A stretch of 64,000 nt of DNA. Source: Pomacea canaliculata. Taxonomy: Eukaryota; Mollusca; Gastropoda; Architaenioglossa; Ampullariidae. Below, piece after piece: positions 1-12,114 of the stretch; within the stretch, counting starts at the first letter, position 1; each line of letters starts with the position of its first letter. Made by a program: the position numbers and the translations under genes. The stretch covers positions 7,521,416 to 7,585,415 of the forward strand of contig NC_037596.1 of the NCBI RefSeq assembly GCF_003073045.1. The letters are read 5' to 3'. The notes under the pieces are model-generated. The model was given only the letters and a program-made list of their open reading frames with translations. It did no database searches and had not been told where the DNA came from.

Positions 1-3000
1 CCGTATAACCGCGTCATCCGTCAACACGGTTTGGCCGTAACTGTCTCGACTGTTGATGTCAACGCCTCGTTCAAGCAACGCATCCAGCAGAGAGACCCAG
101 ATCACGTGATCTTTCTTTTTATATCTCATCACCATATCATGTATCAAAGTCCCCTCCGCGATCAAGTCGTTCATTTCCGTTTCAGAAGTACATTCAACTA
201 TGACTTTGGCCACGCGCCATTTACGAGACCATAAACAGTTTTGTAAAGCATACATCACGGTTGAGTGACTTGCTATGTCGTGAACTAAAGTACGATTTGA
301 GCTTTGTTCTATCAGACATCTTATGAAAACTGTCAGATTATCATTCAAAGCACACTTTTTTGGTAAACTATCCACATTTCTAAGAATCAGATGTTTTTCA
401 TTTTCGGTCCAGTCTTGTTGTGCTCCTAATTGTATCAGATACCAGAAAATAGTCCACGTATTTCTGTCCAGCGCCATCTGTACAGCAGTTCTACTGTTCT
501 GACCGCCGGTCATGTTGATATCTGCACCATTATCACAGCATAATTGTAATAAACTGGATGGCTTAACTCTCACTTCAGTCCAGTAAACATCTAACATGGC
601 TAGTCGGTGAAGTACTGTCCACCCTTCATTGTCGGCCATATTGACATCCGCTCCACGCTCCACAAAGCGCTGTACCAACTCCCACTGATCATATTTTGCC
701 AGGATGTTTAGCGGAGTGTCACCATCTCTGTCACGTGTGTTTATGTTCAGGTTACCGCTAGGCATGAGACGCAATACCATCTCATCATCCTTATTCATTA
801 TGGCCCAGTCTGCAAAGCCATGAAAAACAGATTCTCCCAGTAGAGGCTCAGGATCAGTGTATGCTCCATCTTCAAGTAGCTTTTCAACTGATCCCCACAG
901 TCTTCCCGCGACCGCAATCTGCAGTAACGATCTGCCCTCTAAATGTACGTGTGCAAATTTATCAATTGTTTTCATTGAAAATAGCTGAAGCAAAAGTTCC
1001 TTTTGAATCGCACACTCATCTTGAAAGTAAATGTCTTGAATAAAACACTTTGCTATTGAGGAATGTGTTTCCATACGAGAAAGGCGCCAGGCGATGACCT
1101 CACATCTGGGAGACAAGCTCTGAGCGACTCTCGACAACAAGGTGAAGCCCTCGCTGTCAGTCTCGTTGACGTTGTCGTGAAACTCCAAGAGCCGCTCCAC
1201 CATGTCCATGTTCCCGTGCTTAGCAGCAACTTGTATCGGCGTGTTGCCTTCTGGGTCTCGCGCACTGACATCAAGATTCTGTAAGATCAGGTTTTTAAGA
1301 AGTTGGCAAAGCAAACCTTCGCTCCCCCGTCCATCGTTACTCCATTTTGCTTTCGCCAGAAGATGCAGAAGTGTTACGCCGTTGCAGCCCTTTACACAAG
1401 GATTTGCGTCTTTCAATAACAGCTTTTGGAAGATGTCCCAGTTGTTGTTTTCCGCCGACAACAAAAGAGCTGTGTTACCATAGGGATCACGAGCGTCGAT
1501 AAAAACTCTTCCGTCGATGAAATCAAGGATGTCTAGATGACTGTAACGCATTTGCAAGAAGCTGCAGGTTTCCATCTCATCTTTAGGGCAAGGCTGCATC
1601 TGGGCAAGTCTGTGCAATACTATGTATCCCTCTGAATCTCGTTCACCGAGCGACGCACCTCTGGTTAACAACCCTACTGCCAAGTGCCACTGTTTATAGG
1701 TGACAGCCAGATGCAGAAAAGTGTTGCCATGGAGATCTTTTTGATTAGTCAACACATTTTGGGTAAAAATAAATAGTAAGACGGCGAGACTTTCTTCGGT
1801 TAAGATGTTCTTTGGCGATTTAGAATACAGGTGTAGATAATGAATAAGTCGATGTAAGACAGACATCCCTTCGTTGTCAAGGGAATCTGTTCTCGCTCCA
1901 GACTGTGCTAAGTGTACGGCACCCAGCCAGTTACCACTCTTAGCCGCCAACTGAAGTGCTGTATCCCCACCTGGACATCTCTTGTCTATATCTGCTCCTT
2001 TAATGAGAAGACCTCGAATGACAGCCACTGACGATGACGAACAGCACTGGGACACTTTGTGAAGAAGTGTGAAACCGTTACAGTCTGTGCTGTTGACATC
2101 ATCAAAGCTGTTGAACAGTACATCTACAACATCGATATTTCCAGAAGCAGCAGCCCGATGGATGAAAAGTACAGTTTGATATTTGTCAAGAGCTGCAGAC
2201 GTCCCCACAATAGACCTGACATAAGAGCACCGCCATCCTTCCTTGAATGTTCTCCCTTTGCTGACGGTCATTCTGTGGAGGACGCTGAAACCCTCGCTGT
2301 CCAGCTCGTCCACATTTCCCCCCTGGTGACTCAGAATGTGGTCAACAAACGTCCACTTCTCGTGTCGGGCAGCAAGGTGAAGAACCGAATCGTTAGATGA
2401 AGTCTGCACGCTGCTTAAAGAACCTTTTTCATAAAGAAGACGAAAAAGCAGAAGACCGTTCGAGGTCTCAGTTCTGCTCTGAATGAGTCGTTGAACTACA
2501 TGCAAACCCTTGCTGTCCATCGCATTCAAGTTTGCTCCCCTTTGAATCAAGTAGCTGACCATGATCCAGTTTTCCCGTTTGGCCGCCAGATGGAGCGCCG
2601 AACAGCATATCTCAATGTCAGCTCCTTTTTCGATGAGAAGATCGACGACAGATAATAACTCTGTTTGGTCGTTCTCGATTGATTCATTGGTTACATTTTG
2701 CTCGCCTTTCCGAGTACAAGTAGTCGTCATGGCAACGATGTGTAAAACATTGAAGCCGTCTTTGTTATAAAGATTTATGTTGGCCCCGAGATGCACAAGG
2801 TGTCTGACGAGTGTCCAGTTCTGCTGACTCGCAGCCATGTGCAACACTGTGTAACCCGCTCGACACAAAGTATCTAGGTATGAATATCTCAAGCACATCA
2901 GTGAAAACAATAAACATATGTTTTCTGTGTTTTCTCCTTTAGTTAGGGCCAGTCTGTGGAAAACGTTGTAGCCTTCACTATCTACATGTCCAGGTTCTGC

Positions 3001-4209
3001 TCCACAATCTATCAGCAATTCAAACAGAATCCAGTGTCTGGACTGCACAGTTAGGTGAAGCACTGAATTCCCGTACACATCTCGGCTGTTCACCTCAGCC
3101 CCTCTACTCAAACAGAGAGTTACAAGGTTTCTACACGCCAAGGCATCTGTAAAAGTTTGTTTGGTAGCAAGTATATGTAGCACTGATCTTTGATACAAGT
3201 CAACAATATCAGCGCGGGCTCCATGTTCCAGAAGTAGTTTCATAAACTCCCAGTTGTCGGTTTTTGCAGCCACAATCATCGCCGTGTTCCCTAAGTCATC
3301 CTGATCGTCTAAATTCTGACAAGAACTAATCAGCTTTGCTAGTAACTGACGCTTGGACTCAGCACATTGACTGCGATATTCTTTCAAAATCTTGGTCTTA
3401 GCCTGCTCACGTTTATCCTGGTCTTTGCTGTCTGGCAGGTGTAAAGGCGGATCTGATTTTGTGATCTTTTGATGTTTTGCAGTCAGGTGCAAGATTGTGT
3501 CTCCCTTTTTGGTCTTGATGTGGACGTCGGCGCCATTTTCCAGAAGAACCGGAAGAAGAGAGTCGAACCTGCTGTCAGGACACATGACGAGTCTGTGCAG
3601 GACTGACAGACCTTCCCTGTCGAGGAGGTTGAGGTCCGGTTTGGTGACGAGAAGGTCACAGACACGTGACCACATGCTGAGTTCCGCCGCCATCTGTACC
3701 AAGGTGTTTTGAACACCATTGTCTTTGCTGTCGATAATCTTCTGATTTGCATGTTTCCACAGTGCAGTAAAAACGTCCATATGTAGGAAAGGTTTTGCCT
3801 GAAGCATCTGACTTGAAGCCATCATGCGTACTACTGAGAGCAGGCTTTTCTCATCTTCAAGCAAAGTATCAGTCGTCAAAAGAAAATCAATCAGGAATTC
3901 CCAGTTGTCACAGTGAGCCGCTTTAATCAAAACGTCTTGGGCGATGCTTTTCATCGTCTGAACACTTGCTTCCCTTGAAAATATTTCCTTGAGAATGTCT
4001 CTGACAAGATGATGATCAACAGTCGCAGACTCCAGTTTCTGTAAGAGAAAAGACTGTCTGATGTCGCTGGGTGAGATATCAGCATCGGAGATGACATCTC
4101 TGACCAGATGCCAGTTACCGGCCTCAGAAGCTGAGTTTAGCAACACCGCGCCTTCTGGAAGACTGGAGTCCTGTGGATCATCATGATGAACCTGTGTTAC
4201 GTTGTCCAT
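1..4209 (-). CDS. A1: giant ankyrin-repeat protein, SOCS-box family, 3' end beyond window
   Basis: The reading frame runs on the minus strand from an ATG at 4207-4209 and stays open to the left edge (1403 codons). The N-terminus matches A2 and A3. Repeats of the type GNTALHLAAK..NW..V..LL..GA run throughout, many with an Asn-Trp pair where ordinary ankyrin repeats have Gly-His. Position 1 corresponds to A2 position about 21873, so the SOCS box and acidic tail expected from A2 lie outside the window. Relative to A2, an in-frame 12-base gap near 2607 removes four residues. The upstream splice acceptor (TAG at about 4263) puts the start just inside a spliced exon, as in A2 and A3. This is the only family A copy seen here without a frameshift, so it is the best candidate for a working gene. 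Its predicted role is as a substrate receptor of a Cullin5 ubiquitin ligase, by homology to A2. Confidence 0.85.
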   Translation of the reverse strand, partial: MDNVTQVHHDDPQDSSLPEGAVLLNSASEAGNWHLVRDVISDADISPSDIRQSFLLQKLESATVDHHLVRDILKEIFSREASVQTMKSIAQDVLIKAAHCDNWEFLIDFLLTTDTLLEDEKSLLSVVRMMASSQMLQAKPFLHMDVFTALWKHANQKIIDSKDNGVQNTLVQMAAELSMWSRVCDLLVTKPDLNLLDREGLSVLHRLVMCPDSRFDSLLPVLLENGADVHIKTKKGDTILHLTAKHQKITKSDPPLHLPDSKDQDKREQAKTKILKEYRSQCAESKRQLLAKLISSCQNLDDQDDLGNTAMIVAAKTDNWEFMKLLLEHGARADIVDLYQRSVLHILATKQTFTDALACRNLVTLCLSRGAEVNSRDVYGNSVLHLTVQSRHWILFELLIDCGAEPGHVDSEGYNVFHRLALTKGENTENICLLFSLMCLRYSYLDTLCRAGYTVLHMAASQQNWTLVRHLVHLGANINLYNKDGFNVLHIVAMTTTCTRKGEQNVTNESIENDQTELLSVVDLLIEKGADIEICCSALHLAAKRENWIMVSYLIQRGANLNAMDSKGLHVVQRLIQSRTETSNGLLLFRLLYEKGSLSSVQTSSNDSVLHLAARHEKWTFVDHILSHQGGNVDELDSEGFSVLHRMTVSKGRTFKEGWRCSYVRSIVGTSAALDKYQTVLFIHRAAASGNIDVVDVLFNSFDDVNSTDCNGFTLLHKVSQCCSSSSVAVIRGLLIKGADIDKRCPGGDTALQLAAKSGNWLGAVHLAQSGARTDSLDNEGMSVLHRLIHYLHLYSKSPKNILTEESLAVLLFIFTQNVLTNQKDLHGNTFLHLAVTYKQWHLAVGLLTRGASLGERDSEGYIVLHRLAQMQPCPKDEMETCSFLQMRYSHLDILDFIDGRVFIDARDPYGNTALLLSAENNNWDIFQKLLLKDANPCVKGCNGVTLLHLLAKAKWSNDGRGSEGLLCQLLKNLILQNLDVSARDPEGNTPIQVAAKHGNMDMVERLLEFHDNVNETDSEGFTLLSRVAQSLSPRCEVIAWRLSRMETHSSIAKCFIQDIYFQDECAIQKELLLQLFSMKTIDKFAHVHLEGRSLLQIAVAGRLWGSVEKLLEDGAYTDPEPLLGESVFHGFADWAIMNKDDEMVLRLMPSGNLNINTRDRDGDTPLNILAKYDQWELVQRFVERGADVNMADNEGWTVLHRLAMLDVYWTEVRVKPSSLLQLCCDNGADINMTGGQNSRTAVQMALDRNTWTIFWYLIQLGAQQDWTENEKHLILRNVDSLPKKCALNDNLTVFIRCLIEQSSNRTLVHDIASHSTVMYALQNCLWSRKWRVAKVIVECTSETEMNDLIAEGTLIHDMVMRYKKKDHVIWVSLLDALLERGVDINSRDSYGQTVLTDDAVIR

Positions 4210-5949
4210 CACGTGATCTCTTCATCCACAAATTTCGTCTCGATCTGTCGTCTTGAGGAGGCCTACAATGAAATAAGTAATAATAATAAGTATTTGTAAT
4301 ACGAGATACAGTAAGAAGAGAGGTGCAGTAGTCTACAGTTGACAAAACAAGTTTCATGTGACTATTTTAAACTCTAAAAAAAATGTAATATGTTAATATT
4401 TTTTTCATTTTAAGTAATGGGTATTTTGACTTTAAGGATAGAGTTAGTAACATACAGTAGGAATGGAGAGAAGAATGGAGCAACGGAGTATAAGACAGAG
4501 ACAGAGTTAGCAGCAAAGAGTGCAAGAGAACGAAACAAAAATATTAAGTGGTAGAGAGAGAGACTTGGCAACACAGAGTGGGAGAGATACAGGTGTCAGG
4601 AATATAAAAGACAATCCTCATACACTATAATGACTTATCAACATGTGTATTGGTCCCGCCAAGCGATTACACCTGTTCACTCAAGCTAGTCAGGTGGGAA
4701 TTACCAGATGAGTAGAAATCCTCACGAGTTTCGATTGTTGTCGCCAATTGAAATGTCACGAACTTTACATGAAACATTCACTCTTTGGTGTTCTCGGAAT
4801 ACCACGGAGATAAGTATTACTACTACTATTACCACATAGGTTTTATTACTAACCTTTCATCACCCTGGATGATACATAGCTGGCGAGTGTGTTAAAAATG
4901 ATGGCGGCATGATGGAGTGTGCTTGGCGGCTGAGTCACAGTCGAAAAACTTCCGCGTTTGAAGTAAGAAAAACAAGTAAATGATTAGCATCTTACCAATA
5001 AAATCACAAACTTGAGGTTTCTGCAAAAAATAGATATAGAATGTGTTTGTAAGTCGTCTGCTTTCTCAGGCTTCTTACCTCAATAATCAGAGCAGGTGAA
5101 CTGTGTAAACTAGACAGGTGACAAGAAGTTCTAAGCCCTTCTTTTTAAACGGAGATTCCCATTCTGGTCATAATATTGTCTTGTTGAACCTGTTACTCAT
5201 CAAGAGGTCAGTTTGAAAATCCGTTGATATGAATGTATGTGTAAAGCACACATTACATGTGCATTTCAAATGTTTCCTTACGGTATAAGCCACAGGGTTC
5301 AGATCCCGTTTGGCGAAATGAAGTATTTGGAGACATAACTCTCTTGTTTGTCATGTCTAAATTCTCTTCCTTTAAATGTATGCAGACTGCACTCTCCATG
5401 CATGTATGATTTTCATGAGCGTCTGACCTTTATTCACAGTTTCTTTTACTGAAAAAATGTTTTGTTATCTTCTGTGATGTATAAACAAAATAACATCAAG
5501 ATATCTGAGCTTTTACAATTTGCTGCTTGAACCTTAGAACTCCATGCTTTAGTTTTTAATGATTGAGCGCTTGCTTCATCTGAAAATAGTTTTCAAGATA
5601 TTTTTGACAAGCTATGACTAATCAGTTTCTGATAAATTCAACCCAAAATCGAAAATATTTATTCAAATTAATTGAAGGCAGTAGGTTATGTTTGGAAGAT
5701 GACCCTTATTACGGAGCATGTTTATTTATTTATTTTGCGATTTTGGTAAGTAATACATTGTTCATTATATAGTCGTAATACATATCGACTTCTATAAGGA
5801 TATATTTGCATAAATCCTAATAAAATATGCATATATATATATTGTATTTATATGATAGACAATACAACATGTCGATCATCTAAAGAATGATCCCTTGGCT
5901 ACAATCACAACAACCATTTTCTCAGCCCTATGTTTAGTCATTATACGAG
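4210..5949. other. 5' flank of A1 (intergenic, promoter side)
   Basis: No gene was seen. From the A1 side outward it holds the last bases of the leader exon (to about 4262), an AT-rich intron stretch, a shortened GA-rich minisatellite (about 4440-4600), and a block conserved upstream of all A genes (about 4620-5000). That block has an AP-1-like TGACTCA (near 4933) and a GATGGCGGC YY1-like site (near 4900). A short segment near 5290-5320 resembles a tRNA/SINE B box (GGTTCAGATCCC). The whole stretch is repeated inverted at 15190-17600 and directly at 62340-64000. Regulatory roles are inferred from motif resemblance only. Confidence 0.5.
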
Positions 5950-6256
5950 TGGAGCAGGTCAGTGAGGCCGCTACATCAAAGTAAGAGTCGCCGCTCTCCC
6001 ACACTAATCAGTCGACACCTTCACACCTTCAGGTTACATTTACATCCAACAAAAAACTCAGAGGTTGGAGAACTATCTTACCTAGTGATAACGACGGCGA
6101 CATATCTCATTCTGGAGCGTCACGGTAACAGCGATCACGTGACATGACGTGTGTATCTTCAAGAAATCATCGGTTTAGTCAGTTGCTGCTGTCAGTTGCT
6201 GCTGTTCACTTTACAAGAAACTGCGCTCTACCTCTACGACATTACTACCTGCAAAG
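5950..6256 (+). promoter_or_regulatory. Promoter/leader module of ICK-1
   Basis: This block recurs at all ICK loci in the window (inverted at 14880-15190 and 9540-9640, shortened at 43019-43106 and 48945-49080). A composite CACGTG E-box plus TGACGT half-CRE lies at 6133-6154. The segment before AAG|GTAGGT at 6256/6257 looks like an untranslated first exon with a good splice donor. The matching acceptor is TTTTTTCCTTCAG directly before the ATG at 6534. The transcription start was not determined. Confidence 0.5.
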
Positions 6257-6533
6257 GTAGGTGCTGTCTATCTTTTAAAATTACAGGTCTGTATACGTGT
6301 ATGTATGTATGAAGGGATCTATATATACACAGGTGTGTGCAGTTGTTGTAATTGTTGAGTAGGTGAATGAATGCGATCACTATGGTGATAATATAAACGT
6401 CGATGACGATGATGTTTGTGACTATCGTGCTGTTTCTGTGGACAGTCGTCTCCACCTGTAGCTCTGGTGACGTGTACTGTGTCAACTCTAGTTGTCCGGT
6501 GATTGTTTATTTCCAACCGCTTTTTTCCTTCAG

Positions 6534-7232
<699 letters not shown>

Positions 7233-8186
7233 AGAACAAGCCTACCATTGTCATGGTCCTCAAGTGTTTCAAAGCATCTGTTATTACTTCTGTTGCTTCA
7301 AAAGAAACAATAAGGCAGCCTAAAGGGAGTCCACCTGCACACTGTGAGTGAGAAGCAGGAAAACTCTGAAGTCATCCTGTCCACCCCACCTACCCGAGGC
7401 ATCCATAGAAACGAGTTCAACGCTCGCACGGTGCAGTGTGTGCACTCTCATCATGAGGGGAGTGTAGACAGCTGTGGCTATCTTACTTGATGTTGGGGAG
7501 AACGAAATTAAATAGTCAAGACTGTCTTAAATTCTCTGTTCTGAACAAATTAAAGTTAAATATCCAAATGTCTCAGTACTTACATCGACCAAATGCACAT
7601 GTGATATTTGTTCATCAACAAAAGACATACTACAAGAGCTAAAGAATGCTACAAGAATAAAATAAAAACACAGATAAAATATTACAAAATCTGACATACT
7701 TCATGATTGCTCTGTCCAAACTAAGGATTCTATCCTGACATTCAACACATTCCCCTTATAACAGAAGAAAACTATCTTAATGTTCAAATCAAAGACATTT
7801 TAGCTACTATTTACTTCTCACTTTGTCATCAAATCAATATTGCAGTTTCTGATGAAATTCTATGATATAATGAACCAGAAAACTCTGATTGTAAGGTATA
7901 ACACTATCAACTATACTGTGCTCTAACACTCAAGGAACATTTATTTTTGTGTACTTATTTTTAATTGTAAAGTAAAGGTAGAAGAATACACAAGTAAAGA
8001 AACACTGAGGACTTAATGATCAAATCAAATCAGACTTTATTGTCTGTCGAGGAGACCCAAGACAGAAATTTTTCTTTTGCTCACACGGGCAGGCATACAT
8101 ACTCATACAGACATCTAACACACACAGTTAGGAGTAAAGATATTTTGTTGTTTGTTAGAAACATTCAACATGGTGATGGCTGATAA
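7233..8186. other. Intergenic; 3' flank of ICK-1 and an interspersed repeat
   Basis: No gene was seen. Positions 7233-7275 continue a segment that also follows the other ICK exon fragments (8737-8770, and inverted at 13725-13775). From about 7500 to 8000 the DNA is AT-rich and featureless. Positions 8022-8120 (ATCAAATCAGACTTTATTGTC and following) have the look of a dispersed invertebrate short repeat; the family was not identified. Confidence 0.4.
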
Positions 8187-8288
8187 TGGATGCAGCACCC
8201 TCTTCTGTGCCAACCGTATTCTTGCTGCCCAGGTTTGCGGTGTGTTTATATACCGGGGTCGCTCTTCCTTCAGTGTAAAAGGAAATAA
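8187..8288 (+). pseudogene. ICK exon-2 fossil (subtype of ICK-1)
   Basis: A 33-codon open stretch ending at TAA reproduces the ICK-1 spacing exactly, x6-C-x4-CC-x4-C-x10-C, but the first cysteine codon is TGG (Trp) and no AG acceptor precedes it. The stop comes earlier than in ICK-1. Yet the DNA after it (AGCAGAAGCATGTCGTTAGT and on) matches the ICK-1 tail coding DNA, which supports common origin. No signal exon lies upstream. It is a decayed duplicate. Confidence 0.65.
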
Positions 8289-8317
8289 AGCAGAAGCATG
8301 TCGTTAGTGACCTCAGC

Positions 8318-8736
8318 ATAAAGAATAATGATGATGATGTCGATTTGTAATGCGCAGGTATCCATTCAGAAGAATTCTCATTGCGAAGAAAAAACAAAGA
8401 AGAAAAAGATAAAGTGAACAAACACCAGAAAAGTAAAAAAAAAGACAGAAGTGTTGCTGGGTTGTTTTAGTCTGTCTTAAATAAACAGATGGGTCTTCAG
8501 TCTTTTTCAAAACGTTGTTGGTGTGGTGATGGTGGAGAGTGACGATGGCAGAGCTTTCCACAGCTCAGGTGCCGCGTGTTTGAAGGCCCTGGCTCCAGTG
8601 CGCTTCTTGTTGGTGTCTTCCACTGCAGGGAGACAGAAGGTGACTGGGAGCCTGGGCGCAGGCCACGTGACGGTTGGTACGGAGAAACTATCTCTTGCAA
8701 ATGGTCAGGAGCAGTTTGAAACATGCAGGACGAATA
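8318..8736. mobile_element. Interspersed repeat insertion (SINE/MITE-like), unclassified
   Basis: In ICK-1 the segment AGCATAAAGAACAAGCCTACC is continuous. Here about 410 bp separates CATAAAGAATAA from GACGAATAAGCCTACC, with a possible GAATAA duplication at both ends. The body (GGGTCTTCAGTCTTTTTCAAA.. and CTTTCCACAGCTCAGGTGCCG..) resembles common dispersed repeats of invertebrate genomes. No coding sequence. Confidence 0.5.
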
Positions 8737-9239
8737 AGCCTACCATTGTCATGATCCTCAAGTGTTCCCTAGTTACTGGGGAAGTAACACACACACACAC
8801 ACAAACACACACACATGATAACACACACAATCTTGAGGGAAATTCACTTGAAAGAGTTCCCCAAGACCTGTGTTAACTGTCGCTAGTGTGTATCAATGTC
8901 AGTCAACAAAATACACTGTATACCTGATCATAGTGACAACCATGTTGGGTGGACAGGAAGGGGAGGGAACAACAGCAGTTTCACGATGGACCTTTCCCTT
9001 CAAATGTTCCACAAGGCGAGACTTGCCGCACTCACGGGCATCCTGACTGCTTCCTAGCTCCATCTACACATTGTTTGATGTTTCCATCAGCTTCCTTCGT
9101 GCTAGCGAGAGTTATTACAGAACATTCTCGACATCTTTGAAGAGAATCGTCCTGTATATATATATACACAGACATAGCATACAAGTATGCAATATCCAGA
9201 CACCAATATGCTCCTAATCGGTTCCTTCGAGCTACTCAC
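8737..9239. repeat. Inner arm of palindrome I with unoccupied MITE and LTR target sites
   Basis: The reverse complement of 8737-9150 matches 12060-12114 plus 13202-13800. It contains the single-copy octamer ATCTACAC (9062-9069), where the other arm has the MITE between two GTGTAGAT copies. It also contains the single-copy pentamer (GAGTT in GCGAGAGTTATTACAG, near 9108), where the other arm has the solo LTR. No gene. Confidence 0.8.
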
Positions 9240-9642
9240 TCCCTCACCCACATCTTTTTTTTCTTCATCTGAAGGAAAAAAAGTGAGTGGAAATAAGGAA
9301 ACAATCGCATGACGACTAAATTGATGAAGTACATGTCATCTAAGGTACACAGTAACACGACTGTCCGCAGAAATATTACCATCGCCATTATCGTCGTCGA
9401 TGTTATGACGATCTTGATCACATTCATTCATCTTCTGAGCACTTGCAATATCACTACATTCACATATGTAAATCCGTACATGCGTATATTCATACAGACA
9501 CATGTACTCTTAGGAGACAGACACAGTACCTACCTTTCCGAATGGTAATGTCGCACAGGTAGATCGCAGTTTCCCGTAAGGTGAACAGCAACTGACTAAC
9601 CTGATGATTTCTTCAAGAGACACACGTCATGACACGTGATCG
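9240..9642 (-). pseudogene. Inverted ICK 5' module without signal exon
   Basis: This is the minus-strand copy of the ICK promoter, leader exon and first intron, closest to 14612-15000. It keeps the acceptor-plus-ATG (CTTCAG|ATG; ATG at 9266-9268), but the reading frame then becomes a short Lys-rich run with a nearby stop, so the signal-peptide exon is lost. At 9643-9645 it is joined abruptly to ankyrin coding sequence. It also carries a copy of the CACGTG/ACGTCAT composite block (9620-9640). Confidence 0.6.
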
Positions 9643-9645
9643 CTG

Positions 9646-10044
9646 GTGGAGCGGCTCTTGGAGTTTCTAGACAACGTCAACGAGACTGACAGCGAGGGCT
9701 TCACCTTGTTGTCGAGAGTCGCTCAGACCTCGTCTCCCAAATATGAGGACTTCGCCAGGCGACTGTTGGAGAAAGGAGCTGATGTAAATATGACGTGTCC
9801 AAACGGCAAGACACCGTTAGAACTGTCAGTGATATTCGGCAACTGGAATATAACATTTTTATTGTCTTCTGATAAAACAGATTTCTTAATAGCAAATTGT
9901 CTTGCTGAAGAGTGTCCACCAGAAAAGGAACTTTTGCTTCAGCTAGTTTCAGCAAAAACAGTTGATAAATTGTCACACATACTTTTAGACAGCAGATCTC
10001 TGATACAGCTTGCAGTCATGATGGGACGGTTTAGTATTTCTTAA
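9646..10044 (+). pseudogene. Ankyrin-gene fragment (A/B hybrid type)
   Basis: An open stretch of 132 codons, without its own start region, is homologous to the middle of the giant ankyrin genes. It begins in the block shared by A and B (20680-20780; 28730-28840) and then keeps an LLEKGADVN ankyrin repeat present in B genes but missing from A1, A2 and A3. It ends in a segment (ELLLQL..TVDKL.H..L..RSLIQLAV) that is family A-specific. It stops at 10044 where homology ends. Truncated on both sides, it is best read as a gene fragment of an older family A member. Confidence 0.7.
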
Positions 10045-12109
10045 TGTATGTCTGTAAAATAGACTGAGGATATTCCGAAACTAACTTATTCCGTTAAAGG
10101 AAAGACACGTGTGACTGTAGTCCTGACAGCACAGTACACGCTGCTGTCAATATTATCACCATAATACCGAAATTCTGTCTATATGTTTTTAAACGCCTCA
10201 AGTTTGTGAACACGTTTATAGTGGAAAGATGCTGATAGTTCACTTCTTTTTCTTACTTGAAACGCGGCAGTTCTTTGAATGTGAGTGAATCAGCCGCCAA
10301 GCAGTGAGACGCCATGATGGCGGTTTTAACACACTCGCCAACTATGAATCATGGAGGGGGATGAAAGGTTAATAATAAAACCTTGGTAGTAATAATAGTA
10401 GTGATACCTATCTCCGTAGTATTCACATAACGTGGAAGAGTTTAATATAAAGTTCGTGACTTGACAAATGTCGACAACAATTAAATAGAAACTCGTCAGG
10501 ATTTCTGCTCATCTGGTAATTCCCATCCGACAGCTTGACTGACCAGGTGTAATCACTTGGGGGAGAAATACACCTGTTGATTAGTCATTACCATGTATAA
10601 GGATTGTCTTTTACATTCCTGACATGTTTGTTCCTAGTACACTCCATGCTTGATGTTTGCAAAGATACACTGCCAGGCTTTCTCTTTCTCTACTGCTGAC
10701 AGAGCCAGACAAGTTTGTCCAACAACTTGAAGGTGACACGGTAAACAGCGAGAACAGAGATATTTGTAAACAAATAGCGTTTTTTGTATGTAATCGTCAC
10801 AAGCAGCAACTTTCTCTTTCTCTCTTTTTCTTTTCCTCTTTCCACAGCACACAGACGGCTGTGTGGGAATTGCATTTAGCTTTTTGACAGACTAGCCTCT
10901 GGCCGTAGATTCTATAGTTCATTTCTCTTTGTCCATTTGTAAATAAAGGTAAAAATTATGATTGTATAATGATTCTAGCTGTAAATTTGAAAAAAAACAT
11001 TGCAAAAGCTAATAACACGTTTTCTCTCATTTTTCCTTTATGGTAACAATTTCGCGGAGGCAAATGCCATTTCAAGGGTTTCAGATAGACGGGGACTGTT
11101 TAATGTAAATATTTAATATCGTTGGCAACCGTTTGCTCCTCTTACGTCACAATACACTATGTTGCAGTGATATCGCTTGCATTGTATAATACAGTCGCAG
11201 TATGTTATTTCACCAACCCAGCCTCTCTAAACACTTTGTGTGAGATTTGTCGGAGATGATGAGAATGTGAGATTAATAACCCTTTCTATGTCGCTCCTTT
11301 TTGGCCAACATTAGGATTGAATAGTGGCGAGTAATCAGAAGAAAGGAAAAAACGAAAAACAAATGGAAGACGAGTTTTTGAAGACACCTGAGATACAATT
11401 GATGAAAATTTTAATTTATAGCCATTTTGAGATTATAGCCTATTGTGAACTTTCAACCTGGGTTCTGTTCACTCACCGAGTGGTTTTTCACAGAACAATG
11501 TAGAAATATGTATATTTTGTCACTAAAGACAGCTGCTTATTTCATATTTACTTTTACCAGCACAGAATTAGCGAGAATACCGAATGTTTTTGACATAGCA
11601 ATGCACTCCGCCATTGGAGAAACTGGATCACATCGCATATCATTGGAGAGAGCTTTCAATCGCCTTTGAAATAAAGGCTAGGTCAAGGCCTAGAAACATA
11701 TTTCATGTGTAATTTTTCTGGAATCCTTGTGTTGCTTACAGTGCAGAATGAACAGAAGAAAAATAAAATAATGTACAAATTTAGATTGATGTTTGAAGTA
11801 AGCTATTGACTCTTCTTCCTGTTTTAACCCATGCCCACCTTATTGTCTCAAACACCACGCTCTGTCCGTGTATTATTGTTATTATTGCTATGATGATTAT
11901 TATTATTCTGTCTATATTTTTCCTCAAGTGCTTTCAGCTAATCTTTGATCGCGGGTGCTCTATACATTTACTTGATGATAAAGAAGGCAATGCTTTTGTA
12001 ACTATTTTTTTTCAAGTCCTTCAGATTGAGTGTCTACTCATCGAGTGTCTACTGTATCTATATATACATCGGACGATTCTCTTCAAAGATGTCCAGAATG
12101 TTCTGTAAT
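10045..12109. other. Centre of palindrome I: promoter-block copy and unique spacer
   Basis: Positions 10170-10620 are a direct-orientation copy of the A-gene promoter block (compare 16120-16560), with the AP-1-like site changed to TGAATCA and the GATGGCGG site kept. From about 10640 to 12050 the sequence is AT-rich and has no counterpart elsewhere in the window. Short open frames there show no recognisable domain. The last 60 bases return to inverted-arm sequence. Confidence 0.5.
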
Positions 12110-12114
12110 AACTC

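Noticed and set aside
5290..5320. Possible tRNA gene (GGTTCAGATCCC)
   Set aside because: Only a B-box-like stretch is present; no cloverleaf or A-box at the right spacing could be drawn. More likely an old SINE piece.
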